DNA from: Thalassospira sp. ER-Se-21-Dark
GTDB taxonomy: Bacteria > Pseudomonadota > Alphaproteobacteria > Rhodospirillales > Thalassospiraceae
DNA length: 64,000 nucleotides
Direction of reading: 5' to 3'
NCBI RefSeq assembly: GCF_017922435.1
Contig: NZ_VDEZ01000007.1
Coordinates: 62,001 to 126,000, forward strand
Shown here: positions 9,499 through 17,724 of the stretch, piece after piece
Numbering within the stretch: the first letter of the stretch is position 1
Layout of the letters: every line of letters begins with the position of its first letter
Notes under the pieces: model-generated
What the model saw: the letters and a program-made list of their open reading frames with translations, nothing else
The model's database searches: none
Told to the model about the DNA's origin: nothing
Made by a program: the position numbers and the translations under genes

Positions 9499-10431
9499 TT
9501 ACAGCCGGATTGACTCAATACTGCCCTTCAAAAGCCGCGCACTTTTTTCAAGGCCGTCACGCTCTGCACTGACAAGTTCAGGCATCAGATCGGTCTCAAT
9601 GCCTTGCCCCCCGACCACGCGGGGAATGGACAGGGCAACATCCTTGACCCCGACGATTTCGGGGGTCACGCACGATACGGTCAGAACGTCATGCTGATCC
9701 TGAGCAATCGCCTTGATGATCCGCGCCAACCCGGCCCCGATCCCGTAATAGGTCGCCCCTTTGCCCTTGATGATTTTATAGGCCGCATTGCGCACGCCAT
9801 CATCAATGGTGGCACACACATGCTCTGTAATCGGGGAACCGACCTGGGCGGCAATATCGGCCAGTGAAAGCGATCCCACCTTGGCGTTCGACCAGGCCAA
9901 GACTTCGCTGTCGCCATGTTCGCCAAGGACATAGGCATGAACCGACTGCGGCGAAATACCTAGATGACGTCCCAAAAGACTGCGGAAACGGGCCGTATCA
10001 AGGATCGTCCCCGAACCGATCACGCGGTTGGCAGGTAGCCCGGAAATCCGTTGGGTGATCTGCGTCATGATATCGACCGGGTTCGACGCAATCAGGAGAA
10101 TTGCGTCAGGCGCCACCGCAAGAACATTGCCGACCACGTCCTTGAAAACGGCGGCGTTTCTTTCCAGCAAAGCCAGCCTGCTTTCACCGGGTTTCTGACT
10201 GACCCCGGCGGCAAGAATAATCACCGATGCCCCGGCAAGACCGACATAGTCGGCCGCCTCGACAATTGTCGAGGATAGGAACGGCACTGCGTGCGCAATG
10301 TCTTCGGCTTGGGCGACGGCCAGATCGTGGTTCTGATCGACCAGAACCACCGAACTTGCGAGTCCCATGACGGCAAGCGCATAGCCCGCCGAACTACCAA
10401 CCATTCCGGCCCCGACAATGCCGACTTTCAT
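9499..10431 (-). CDS. ldh: L-lactate dehydrogenase (LDH/MDH superfamily)
   Basis: A 310-residue NAD-dependent 2-hydroxyacid dehydrogenase. It has the N-terminal Rossmann motif GIVGAGMVG, the active-site loop AAGVSQKPGESRL and the catalytic GEHGDSE. In that loop Gln79 occupies the specificity position, which is Gln in lactate and Arg in malate dehydrogenases, so pyruvate/lactate is the expected pair. A TTG at 10446 is in frame, but the ATG at 10431 (MKVGIVGAG) starts exactly at the fold. It converges on the regulator gene with nine bases between the stops. Whether it serves the amine pathway (glycine to serine to pyruvate) or is just a neighbour is unknown. Confidence 0.88.
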   Translation of the reverse strand: MKVGIVGAGMVGSSAGYALAVMGLASSVVLVDQNHDLAVAQAEDIAHAVPFLSSTIVEAADYVGLAGASVIILAAGVSQKPGESRLALLERNAAVFKDVVGNVLAVAPDAILLIASNPVDIMTQITQRISGLPANRVIGSGTILDTARFRSLLGRHLGISPQSVHAYVLGEHGDSEVLAWSNAKVGSLSLADIAAQVGSPITEHVCATIDDGVRNAAYKIIKGKGATYYGIGAGLARIIKAIAQDQHDVLTVSCVTPEIVGVKDVALSIPRVVGGQGIETDLMPELVSAERDGLEKSARLLKGSIESIRL

Positions 10432-11089
10432 CACCCGAATCCCCAATTTTCACGGTCTATTGTCATGATGATGCCATTGCGGTCGATTGGCGTCAAAAAA
10501 AGCGAGGAAAACTGCTGTTGCACATTGAAATTTCTCCAGACAAAGGCCACCTAGCCGGTATCGTGTGCCCGACAATGATAACTGCGTCGCAAAACTACTG
10601 CCCAATTGACTTATGCTTTCTCCCTTAGCGACCTCATTTAGAAATAGATTTTCTGATCGCTCACTCTTTATCGTGGGCGTGCCAAAGAGCAGGTTACCTG
10701 CCGGCGGAGTAGAGGGAGACTTTGGGTGCAACTGACGGCCCGCAAACAGGCACGTACATTGTACGTGAAACCATGTTCGTATCCGCTTTTGGGTGCGAAT
10801 ACCAATCGTGCCAACCACCATGGTGTTGCGGCAAACGGTTTCCTGCGTTCGGCACCATTACATTTCGTGCGGACGCAAAACTGTCAGTTACCTTGGCTAT
10901 ACCAACTTTCTCGCGCGCAGATAGCCACTGAAGACGTCCAGGAAATAAGCCCGAGGCCGGAAACAACCGGTTTCAATTGTCTGTACACCGACGAATGTGA
11001 TCGGTGATATGCTTACGCCCTGATGCAAACGGCTAGCCATGCACAGGATTCCATCCAGATACCATTGAGAGAAGCCGAGGTATCCGACC
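10432..11089. other. 658-base intergenic region between ldh and gbcA
   Basis: No convincing gene lies here; the short frames on both strands have no family features. It separates the divergent ldh and gbcA genes and should hold both promoters. It contains a perfect inverted repeat at 10751-10767 and copies of a CGCAAAACT-type sequence at about 10587 and 10873. A related sequence occurs upstream of the second GlxA regulator. Confidence 0.6.
10751..10767. promoter_or_regulatory. Perfect inverted repeat, possible operator upstream of gbcA
   Basis: The arms cacgtac and gtacgtg are perfectly symmetric about an ATT centre, a form typical of dimeric repressor sites. It sits 323 bases before the gbcA start and about 320 bases before the ldh start on the other strand. 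The protein that might bind it is unknown. Confidence 0.4.
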
Positions 11090-12361
11090 ATGCATTCTTC
11101 TGACATTCAAAAACTCGTCGCCCGCCGCCAGACATTCAAAAGCCTTGAAGCGCCGTTCTACAGCGATCAGGACATTCTGGATCTGGATATGGAAGTGATC
11201 TTTGGCCAGCACTGGATCTTTGTTGGCGTAGAGCCGGAACTGCCGGAGCCGGGCGATTGCATCACGGTCGAGATCGGCGGGGCGTCGATCCTGATCCTGC
11301 GTGGCGACGATATGGGCATTCGTGCCTTCCATAACGTTTGCCGTCACCGTGGTGCGAAACTGATCGACGAACGCCAGACCACGATTGGCAATATCGTCTG
11401 CCGTTATCATGGCTGGACCTACAACGAGGATGGCGATCTTATCCTTGCTGAACACATGGGATCAGGCTTTGACAAATCCTGTCATGGTCTCAAATCGGTT
11501 CATGTGCGTTCCATTGCGGGCCTGATCTTTATCTGTCTTGCCAAGGATGCGCCGACCGATATCGAAGAAATGGCCAAGGTCATGGAACCCTATCTTGCAC
11601 CGCATGACCTTGCGAATTGCAAGGTGGCCCACGTTTCCGAACTGATCGAGGAAGGAAACTGGAAGCTGACCATGGAAAACAACCGCGAGTGCTATCACTG
11701 CGAAGGCAACCATCCGCAGTTGACCGTGCCGCTGTCAGAATTCGGTTTCGGTTTCTCGCCTGATGAACTTGATCAGCGCCGCTCCGAAGACGTTGCGAAA
11801 TACACCCAGACCATCGCCAATGACCATGCGCGCTGGGAAGCCTGCGGTCTGCCGTCTGCCGAACAGGATCAATTGTCGAGCGTGACCGGTTTCCGCACCA
11901 TGCGGCTGCCGCTGATGCGCGAAGGCGAATCACACACCCTTGATACAAAATCGGCATCCAAAAAACTGCTTGGCAATTTCACCGATGCCAAACTTGGCGG
12001 GCTCAGCTTCTGGACCCACCCGAACTCCTGGCACCACTTCATGGCTGATCATGTCGTGACCTTCTCTGTCCTGCCGCTGGCACCGAACAAAACGCTGGTT
12101 CGGACCACCTGGCTGGTTCACAAGGACGCACATGAGAACGAGGATTACACGCTTGATAACCTCACCCATGTGTGGAACATGACCAATCAGCAGGATGCAG
12201 ACCTTGTGCGCCTTGCCCAGATTGGCAGCGAACAGCCTGCATACGAACCGGGCCCCTATTCCAAGTTTACCGAACCGCATGTCGAAGCATTCTGTGACTG
12301 GTATATCAAGCGTCTGGAAGATCACTTCGCAACGACCAAAGCCGGGATTGCCGCAGAATGA
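11090..12361 (+). CDS. gbcA: Glycine betaine monooxygenase, Rieske oxygenase subunit
   Basis: A 423-residue Rieske non-haem iron oxygenase. The Rieske cluster ligands are visible as CRHRG (Cys84, His86) and CRYHGW (Cys104, His107). The mononuclear iron site is in NNRECYHCEGNHPQL (His203, His208), with a C-terminal acidic ligand expected. With GbcB it demethylates glycine betaine to dimethylglycine, releasing formaldehyde. The C-terminus overlaps gbcB by ATGA. Context strongly supports betaine as substrate: carnitine-to-betaine genes lie on one side and ETF with a dimethylglycine-type dehydrogenase on the other. A related stachydrine or carnitine oxygenase is less likely. Confidence 0.93.
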   Translation: MHSSDIQKLVARRQTFKSLEAPFYSDQDILDLDMEVIFGQHWIFVGVEPELPEPGDCITVEIGGASILILRGDDMGIRAFHNVCRHRGAKLIDERQTTIGNIVCRYHGWTYNEDGDLILAEHMGSGFDKSCHGLKSVHVRSIAGLIFICLAKDAPTDIEEMAKVMEPYLAPHDLANCKVAHVSELIEEGNWKLTMENNRECYHCEGNHPQLTVPLSEFGFGFSPDELDQRRSEDVAKYTQTIANDHARWEACGLPSAEQDQLSSVTGFRTMRLPLMREGESHTLDTKSASKKLLGNFTDAKLGGLSFWTHPNSWHHFMADHVVTFSVLPLAPNKTLVRTTWLVHKDAHENEDYTLDNLTHVWNMTNQQDADLVRLAQIGSEQPAYEPGPYSKFTEPHVEAFCDWYIKRLEDHFATTKAGIAAE

Positions 12362-13491
12362 CCGACAAGAATACCACCGACAGCAACAAGGGCGATCAAG
12401 CCCCGGTCGAAGAAATTCTGACCGAAGTTACCCGGGTCCCGCTTTGGGACCCGGAAAATGACGACGTCCTTGTTTGCCGTCAGGTGCGTCAGGAAACGCA
12501 CGACGTAAAGACCTTTGTCTTTTCCGCACGTGAACCGCGCGCGTTTCGTTTCTACCCCGGTCAGTTCATGACGTTCGAACTGCCTGTTGATGGCATGATT
12601 ACCCGGTGTTACACGATCTCGGCTTCGGCAGCGCGTCCATACCGTCTTGAAATTACGGTCAAACGGGTTCCGGGTGGCCCGGGGTCGAACTGGCTGCATG
12701 ACAACATGCTTCCGGGCAAGGAAATCAACGTTTCCGGTCCGGGCGGCGAATTCACCGCTGATGCCACGGGCGAAGAAAAGCTGTTGTTCATTTCGGCTGG
12801 CAGCGGCATCACCCCGATGATGTCGATGACACGCACCGCCTGTGACCTGTCCGAACCAACCGACCTTCATTTCGTTCATGCAGCACGTACGCCGTCTGAT
12901 CTGATTTTCCGTGACGAGCTCGCCCTGCTGGCAGCACAGAACCCGACCCTGAAGGTGGCACTGACCTGCGACAGCGCGTCTGCAAGCCATCAGTGGACCG
13001 GTTATACCGGCCGCCTGAGCTTGCCGATGCTGTCGCTGATGTCGCCTGACTTCAAGGATCGCAAGGTATTTTGCTGTGGTCCCGCTCGCTTCATGGAGGG
13101 TGTTCGCCACATGCTCGAAGAAGCAGGCTTCGACATGGGCAAGTACTATGAAGAAAGCTTTGATTTTGGCGCTGAAACCGCGGGCACATTCGAAGAACAC
13201 GCCTCTGTCGCACCGGAGATCAGCGAACAAACCTTCCGCGTCAGCTTCAGCAAGACCGGCCACGTGGTTGAATGCAGCCCGGGCATGACCATTCTGTCGG
13301 CCGCCAAGGAAGCCGGCCTGATGCCGATGTCATCCTGTCAGCGTGGCATTTGCGGCACTTGCAAATCCAAACTGGTGTCCGGTGAAGTCGACATGAACCA
13401 TGGTGGCGGCATCCGTCAGCGCGAAATTGATCAGGGCAAGATACTGATTTGCTGCTCGACCCCGCTTTCCGATGTCGAGGTCGAGATGTGA
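12358..13491 (+). CDS. gbcB: Glycine betaine monooxygenase, ferredoxin reductase subunit
   Basis: A 377-residue electron-transfer partner of GbcA. It has an FAD domain with RCYTISAS (about residue 81), an NAD-binding part with SAGSGITPMMSM, and a C-terminal plant-type 2Fe-2S domain with SSCQRGICGTC followed by the distant fourth Cys (ILICCSTP). It passes electrons from NADH through FAD and 2Fe-2S to the Rieske centre. The start codon overlaps the gbcA stop (ATGA), and a strong terminator follows. The first ~30 residues are a low-complexity polar extension before the reductase fold. Confidence 0.93.
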   Translation: MTDKNTTDSNKGDQAPVEEILTEVTRVPLWDPENDDVLVCRQVRQETHDVKTFVFSAREPRAFRFYPGQFMTFELPVDGMITRCYTISASAARPYRLEITVKRVPGGPGSNWLHDNMLPGKEINVSGPGGEFTADATGEEKLLFISAGSGITPMMSMTRTACDLSEPTDLHFVHAARTPSDLIFRDELALLAAQNPTLKVALTCDSASASHQWTGYTGRLSLPMLSLMSPDFKDRKVFCCGPARFMEGVRHMLEEAGFDMGKYYEESFDFGAETAGTFEEHASVAPEISEQTFRVSFSKTGHVVECSPGMTILSAAKEAGLMPMSSCQRGICGTCKSKLVSGEVDMNHGGGIRQREIDQGKILICCSTPLSDVEVEM

Positions 13492-13520
13492 TATCTCTGC
13501 GATCTTAAGCGCACCAATTC

Positions 13521-13558
13521 AAACGCCCTGCTTACCATCACAGTAAGCAGGGCGTTTT
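13521..13558. terminator. Terminator between gbcB and the convergent regulator
   Basis: A 15-base perfect stem (aaacgccctgcttac pairing with gtaagcagggcgttt) around a seven-base loop, with a T run after it on the plus strand and an A run before it. It lies between two convergent stops and can serve both. Confidence 0.88.
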
Positions 13559-13564
13559 CGTTTC

Positions 13565-14614
13565 TTATGCGCCGGCATCAAGTTGTGGTGCGTCTTCGAC
13601 CATCGCACTTGTGGCCAGTGAATCCGGGATCGGGCGGCGCAGGGCCTGTGGCGTACAGCCATAACGACGGCGGAACATCCGACTAAGGTGCGAAGAATCA
13701 CAAAAACCGCAATCAACCGCAATCTGCGCGACAGACTTGTCGCTTTTCTCGATCAGGTGCTGAGCCAGATCAAGCCGGATATTAAGGAACGCCACCTGGG
13801 GCGATGTATCCAGCGCCATTCTGAAATGCCGTTCGATCTGGCGTTTGCTGTTGCCCATGCGCCGCGCAATTTCCTGAACGGAAATCGGCATATCGATATT
13901 TTGCTGCATGATCAAAAGTGCGCGCTGCACGATCTGATCCTGCGTTTTCAAATCCAATGGAATGCCCGGCTGGGGCTTTTCCGCCTGAAGCGCATCATCA
14001 ATGATCATGATATGCAGGCTTTTGTTCGCCTGCGCCCGCCCGACATGCTTATCCACCAAATAGGCCGCCAGATGCGCGGAGCTAACCCCGCCCGAACAGG
14101 TCAACCGGTCACGGTCGACCACAAAGATTTGCTCGGTAACCGGGTCAAGCCCTTCGAACTGCTCGACCACTTCGGAATGATGGAACCAACTGACACAGCA
14201 ACGATACCCGTCAAGAAGCCCGGCCTCATGCAGCATAAAGACCCCAGTGCAAACACCAACAAGTGGCACCCCGGCTTCGGCCGCTTCATGCAGGAATTTC
14301 TGATAGGCGGGGCTCAGCTTTTCGGCGTCATCCATCAGCCCGCCAACAACCACGATATAATTGAACCGCCGTGGATCGCCCAAACGTTCCTTGGGCTGAA
14401 CCGCGATGCCGCTACTTGATGTGATCGGGTCCATCGTGTCCGACAAAACCGTCCATTTACACAGGATCGGACGACTACGATCACCTTCGTCTGCCGCAAG
14501 GCGCAAGACATCGACAAAGTTGGCAAAGGCGCACAACGTAAAGCGTTTTGCGAGGATAAAACCGACGGTTAAACGCGGCGCAGTCTGGGCACGTGCTTCA
14601 GGCTTCTTGAGCAT
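13565..14614 (-). CDS. GlxA-family (DJ-1/PfpI-AraC) regulator, probable glycine betaine/dimethylglycine regulator (GbdR-like)
   Basis: A 349-residue activator. A PfpI-like amidotransferase domain (RLTVGFILAKRFTLCAFANF onward, with GVCTGVFMLHEAGLLDG) precedes a C-terminal AraC DNA-binding domain (VQEIARRMGNSKRQIERHF; VAQIAVDCGFCDSSHLSRMF). The frame extends upstream, but the ATG at 14614 has a perfect GGAGGAA box and is clearly the start. It lies between gbcAB and etfBA, the position expected for the counterpart of Pseudomonas GbdR, which senses betaine and dimethylglycine. Its own promoter region holds a 21-base-spaced direct repeat that could be its binding site. The ligand is inferred. Confidence 0.87.
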   Translation of the reverse strand: MLKKPEARAQTAPRLTVGFILAKRFTLCAFANFVDVLRLAADEGDRSRPILCKWTVLSDTMDPITSSSGIAVQPKERLGDPRRFNYIVVVGGLMDDAEKLSPAYQKFLHEAAEAGVPLVGVCTGVFMLHEAGLLDGYRCCVSWFHHSEVVEQFEGLDPVTEQIFVVDRDRLTCSGGVSSAHLAAYLVDKHVGRAQANKSLHIMIIDDALQAEKPQPGIPLDLKTQDQIVQRALLIMQQNIDMPISVQEIARRMGNSKRQIERHFRMALDTSPQVAFLNIRLDLAQHLIEKSDKSVAQIAVDCGFCDSSHLSRMFRRRYGCTPQALRRPIPDSLATSAMVEDAPQLDAGA

Positions 14615-15031
14615 CGGTTCCTCCGATACAGACAAGGTTACCGGCTTTGTCGTAGCGGTAATCTCACTTTGACGCAAACATTCTATTTTTTGGCGCAAAA
14701 AGTCGCCAGATTACTTTTCATGATACCGAAGGGTATGTCGGCTAAGCAAGAGAAACACAGGGTCACGGCAGAATCAACAATCGGATTGCGATCAAGATGC
14801 CAAAATCGGCAAACAGTACATTCGCGCCCCGAAACGATCGCCAGAAACCTGTCCAGATTGCCCCGACCCCGGAAACTCGGCATCCAGAATTGCACCACGC
14901 TCAATATCGCCTCCGGTAGTGTCGCATCGCGTAACGCTTCCAGTCTTTGAAACTTAAATCGGGTTGCTGCAATACGCACCCACACCGGGCCAAAAGTTTG
15001 TTTGATCCGGATTTCGTCAGAGAGGGAAATG
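14615..15031. other. 417-base divergent promoter region between the GbdR-like regulator and etfB
   Basis: No supported gene. It must hold promoters for the regulator (minus) and the etfB-etfA-purU-dehydrogenase operon (plus). A direct repeat lies at 14668-14699, and a small inverted repeat tggcg/cgcca lies at 14691-14708. The right half shows no motif I can name. Confidence 0.55.
14668..14699. promoter_or_regulatory. Direct repeat TTTGRCGCAAA with 21-base period, candidate AraC-type site
   Basis: Two copies of TTTG(A/G)CGCAAA start at 14668 and 14689, two helical turns apart, 54-85 bases before the regulator start. AraC-family activators usually bind paired direct half-sites with this spacing. 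Similar CGCAAAAC sequences appear upstream of gbcA. The regulator assignment is a guess from position. Confidence 0.4.
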
Positions 15032-15781
15032 ATGAAGGTTCTCGTACCGGTCAAACGGGTCGTTGACTACAACGTGAAAATCCGCGTCAAGGCGGATGGT
15101 TCCGGTGTCGACTTGGCCAATGTCAAAATGTCGATGAACCCCTTCGACGAGATCGCGGTTGAAGAAGCCATTCGTCTTAAGGAATCCGGCCAGGCTGACG
15201 AAATCGTCGCCGTTTCAATTGGTCCGGCACAGGCACAGGAAACCCTGCGCACCGCCCTTGCCATGGGTGCTGATCGCGCCATCCTGGTCACGGTTGATGG
15301 TCCGGTTGAGCCGCTTGACGTCGCGAAAATCCTCAAAGGTGTTGTGAACGCCGAGGAACCCGGCCTTGTCATTCTGGGCAAACAGGCGATTGACGACGAT
15401 GCCAACCAGACCGGACAGATGCTTTCGGCCCTGCTTGGCTGGTCACAGGCAACTTTCGCCTCCAAGCTGGAACTCTCGGCTGATCACGCCAAGGTAACCC
15501 GCGAGGTGGATGGCGGTCTTCAGGCCATCAGTGTCAGCCTGCCGGCAATTGTCACCGCCGACCTTCGCCTGAACGAGCCGCGCTATGCGTCGCTTCCCAA
15601 TATCATGAAGGCAAAGAAAAAGCCGCTCGATAGCAAAACCGCCGCTGACTTTGGCGTTACCGTTGCCCCGCGTCTGCGCCTTATCCGGGTTGAAGAACCC
15701 GCAACGCGCAAGGCGGGCATCAAGGTTGCCGATGTTGCCGAACTCACCGACAAACTCAAGAATGAAGCTGGCGTCATCTGA
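15032..15781 (+). CDS. etfB: Electron transfer flavoprotein, beta subunit
   Basis: A 249-residue ETF beta subunit starting [19 protein letters not shown]. It carries the ETF-beta signature region ([27 protein letters not shown]) and the [10 protein letters not shown] nucleotide-binding stretch. Two ATGs occur in tandem (15029 and 15032); the second is better spaced from agaggga. With EtfA it forms the soluble heterodimer that accepts electrons from flavin dehydrogenases and passes them to ETF-ubiquinone oxidoreductase. This copy sits in an operon with a dimethylglycine-type dehydrogenase, so it probably serves that enzyme rather than only fatty-acid oxidation. Confidence 0.93.
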   Translation: MKVLVPVKRVVDYNVKIRVKADGSGVDLANVKMSMNPFDEIAVEEAIRLKESGQADEIVAVSIGPAQAQETLRTALAMGADRAILVTVDGPVEPLDVAKILKGVVNAEEPGLVILGKQAIDDDANQTGQMLSALLGWSQATFASKLELSADHAKVTREVDGGLQAISVSLPAIVTADLRLNEPRYASLPNIMKAKKKPLDSKTAADFGVTVAPRLRLIRVEEPATRKAGIKVADVAELTDKLKNEAGVI

Positions 15782-15801
15782 CCCAGGCGGAGATTGAAAT
15801 C

Positions 15802-16737
15802 ATGGCTATTCTTCTTTTTGCCGAACACGATAACGCCACCCTGTCCGAACAGACCGCAAAGGCCCTGAGCGCTGCAACCCAGATCGGCGGCGATATTGAT
15901 ATTCTTGTCGCGGGCTCGGGCATTGGTGCGGTTGCCGATCAGGCATCCAAACTTGCCGGTATTCGAAGCGTAATGGTCGCTGACAACGACGCCCTGGCAA
16001 ACCATCTTGCCGAAAATGCAGCCGGACTGATCGTTTCACTTGCGGGCGATTACGACACCATCGTTGCTGCTGCAACGGCGAATGGCAAAAACATCCTGCC
16101 GCGTGTTGCCGCCCTGCTCGATGTCATGCAGGTGTCTGAGGTCATGGAAGTTGTCGATGCCGATACCTTCAAACGCCCGATCTATGCCGGCAACGCCATC
16201 GAAGTGGTGCAAAGCACAGACGCCAAGAAAGTGCTCACCATCCGCACCTCAAGCTTTGGCGCAGCCGAGGCTGGCGAAGGCGCTGTCGAAATCAAGCCGG
16301 TTGACGCGGGCAGTGCGAATAGCAGGAAATCTTCCTTCCTTGAAAACATTCTGTCGGAAAATGATCGGCCGGAACTGGGTTCTGCCAAGATTATTGTTTC
16401 CGGTGGCCGTGCCCTTGGTTCGGAAGACAAGTTCAAATCCGTTATCACGCCACTGGCAGACAAACTTGGCGCCGCCGTTGGCGCATCGCGTGCGGCTGTC
16501 GATGCGGGCTATGCCCCCAACGATCTTCAGGTTGGTCAGACGGGTAAAGTCGTTGCACCCGACCTATATATCGCATGTGGTATTTCCGGCGCGATCCAGC
16601 ATCTGGCAGGTATGAAGGATTCCAAGATTATCGTTGCCATCAATACCGATGAAGAAGCGCCGATCTTCCAGGTCGCAGATTACGGCATTGTCGGTGATCT
16701 GTTTGAAATCCTGCCGCAGCTGGAAAACCAGCTTTAA
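15802..16737 (+). CDS. etfA: Electron transfer flavoprotein, alpha subunit
   Basis: A 311-residue ETF alpha subunit. The C-terminal FAD-binding domain is clear: [52 protein letters not shown] and [20 protein letters not shown]. It binds FAD and forms the ETF heterodimer with EtfB, 20 bases upstream. The start has an aggcggag box. The next gene, purU, follows after 35 bases, keeping electron transfer and one-carbon disposal in one transcript. Confidence 0.94.
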   Translation: MAILLFAEHDNATLSEQTAKALSAATQIGGDIDILVAGSGIGAVADQASKLAGIRSVMVADNDALANHLAENAAGLIVSLAGDYDTIVAAATANGKNILPRVAALLDVMQVSEVMEVVDADTFKRPIYAGNAIEVVQSTDAKKVLTIRTSSFGAAEAGEGAVEIKPVDAGSANSRKSSFLENILSENDRPELGSAKIIVSGGRALGSEDKFKSVITPLADKLGAAVGASRAAVDAGYAPNDLQVGQTGKVVAPDLYIACGISGAIQHLAGMKDSKIIVAINTDEEAPIFQVADYGIVGDLFEILPQLENQL

Positions 16738-16772
16738 CATTCAACACGAGACATCAAGACGGAACCAAACCA

Positions 16773-17630
16773 GTGAATGATACCTCTTATATCCTTCGTG
16801 TTGCCTGTGATGATCAGCCGGGCATCGTTGCGACAGTTACCTCTGCTCTGGCCACGCGCGGCGCCAATATCGCCGAGTCCAACCAGTTCTGGGACCGCCA
16901 CACCAACAAGTTCTTCCTGCGTGTTGCGATTATCACACCGGCAGATATCGACAAGGAATCTGTTGCCCTGTCGCTGAACCCGGCGGTGGATCGCTTTAAC
17001 CTGAAGCTCAAGATTGATGAAGTTGCACGCCGTCCGAGAATCATCATCATGGTTTCGAAATTCGACCATGCGATGCTGCACCTTCTTTACCAAATCAAGG
17101 TGGGCTGGCTCGACGCCGAAGTGGCGGCCATCGTTTCGAACCACGAAGATGCCCGCAAGGTCGCCGATCAGGAGGGCATTCCCTTCTACCACTGGCCAGT
17201 GAACAAGGAAAACAAGGCTGAACAGGAAGCCAAGCTTGCCGACCTGATCAAGGAAACCAAGTCTGAACTGGTCGTCCTTGCGCGTTACATGCAAGTCCTG
17301 ACCAACGAGCTTTCCAGCCAGTTCTATGGCATGATCATCAACATTCACCACTCGTTCCTGCCAAGCTTCAAGGGCGCAAAGCCCTATCATCAGGCTTACG
17401 AGCGCGGGGTGAAACTGATCGGGGCAACTGCACACTATGTCACGCCGGATCTCGATGAAGGCCCGATCATTGAACAGGAAACCGAACGCGTGAACCACGC
17501 CATGTCCGCAGATGATTTCGTCGCGGCTGGTCGCGATATCGAATCCCGGGTTCTCGCCCGCGCCGTCAAATACCATCTTGAAGGCAGGGTGATGCTTAAC
17601 GATCACCGAACGGTTGTCTTCACTTTGTAG
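16773..17630 (+). CDS. purU: Formyltetrahydrofolate deformylase
   Basis: A 285-residue PurU starting at GTG. An N-terminal ACT domain (LRVACDDQPGIVATVTSALA) is followed by a formyltransferase-fold hydrolase with the catalytic segment NIHHSFLPSFKGAKPYHQAY and HYVTPDLDEGPIIEQE. It hydrolyses 10-formyl-THF to formate and THF. Demethylation of dimethylglycine and sarcosine loads THF with one-carbon units, so PurU next to a folate-dependent dehydrogenase gives a release valve. Such pairing is common in alphaproteobacterial betaine clusters. Full length, no oddities. Confidence 0.94.
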   Translation: MNDTSYILRVACDDQPGIVATVTSALATRGANIAESNQFWDRHTNKFFLRVAIITPADIDKESVALSLNPAVDRFNLKLKIDEVARRPRIIIMVSKFDHAMLHLLYQIKVGWLDAEVAAIVSNHEDARKVADQEGIPFYHWPVNKENKAEQEAKLADLIKETKSELVVLARYMQVLTNELSSQFYGMIINIHHSFLPSFKGAKPYHQAYERGVKLIGATAHYVTPDLDEGPIIEQETERVNHAMSADDFVAAGRDIESRVLARAVKYHLEGRVMLNDHRTVVFTL

Positions 17631-17643
17631 TAAACTTCGCAAA

Positions 17644-17665
17644 GGGGCCGGCTTTGACCGGTCCC
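17644..17665 (+). other. Hairpin between purU and the dehydrogenase gene
   Basis: ggggccgg pairs with ccggtccc (one G-T pair) around CTTTGA. It is followed only by a weak T run, so it may be a partial terminator or RNA-processing element that changes the level of the last gene of the operon. Confidence 0.4.
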
Positions 17666-17724
17666 TGACGCGTTTTCGCCATGCCGAGCACTGACAAACA
17701 TCTCGGAAAGAAGGATTGAGAGAA

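Noticed and set aside
10450..10821. 123-codon minus-strand frame upstream of ldh, and plus-strand frames at 10722-11007
   Set aside because: They overlap each other on both strands, show no domain or codon pattern of a gene, and the region fits a promoter area.
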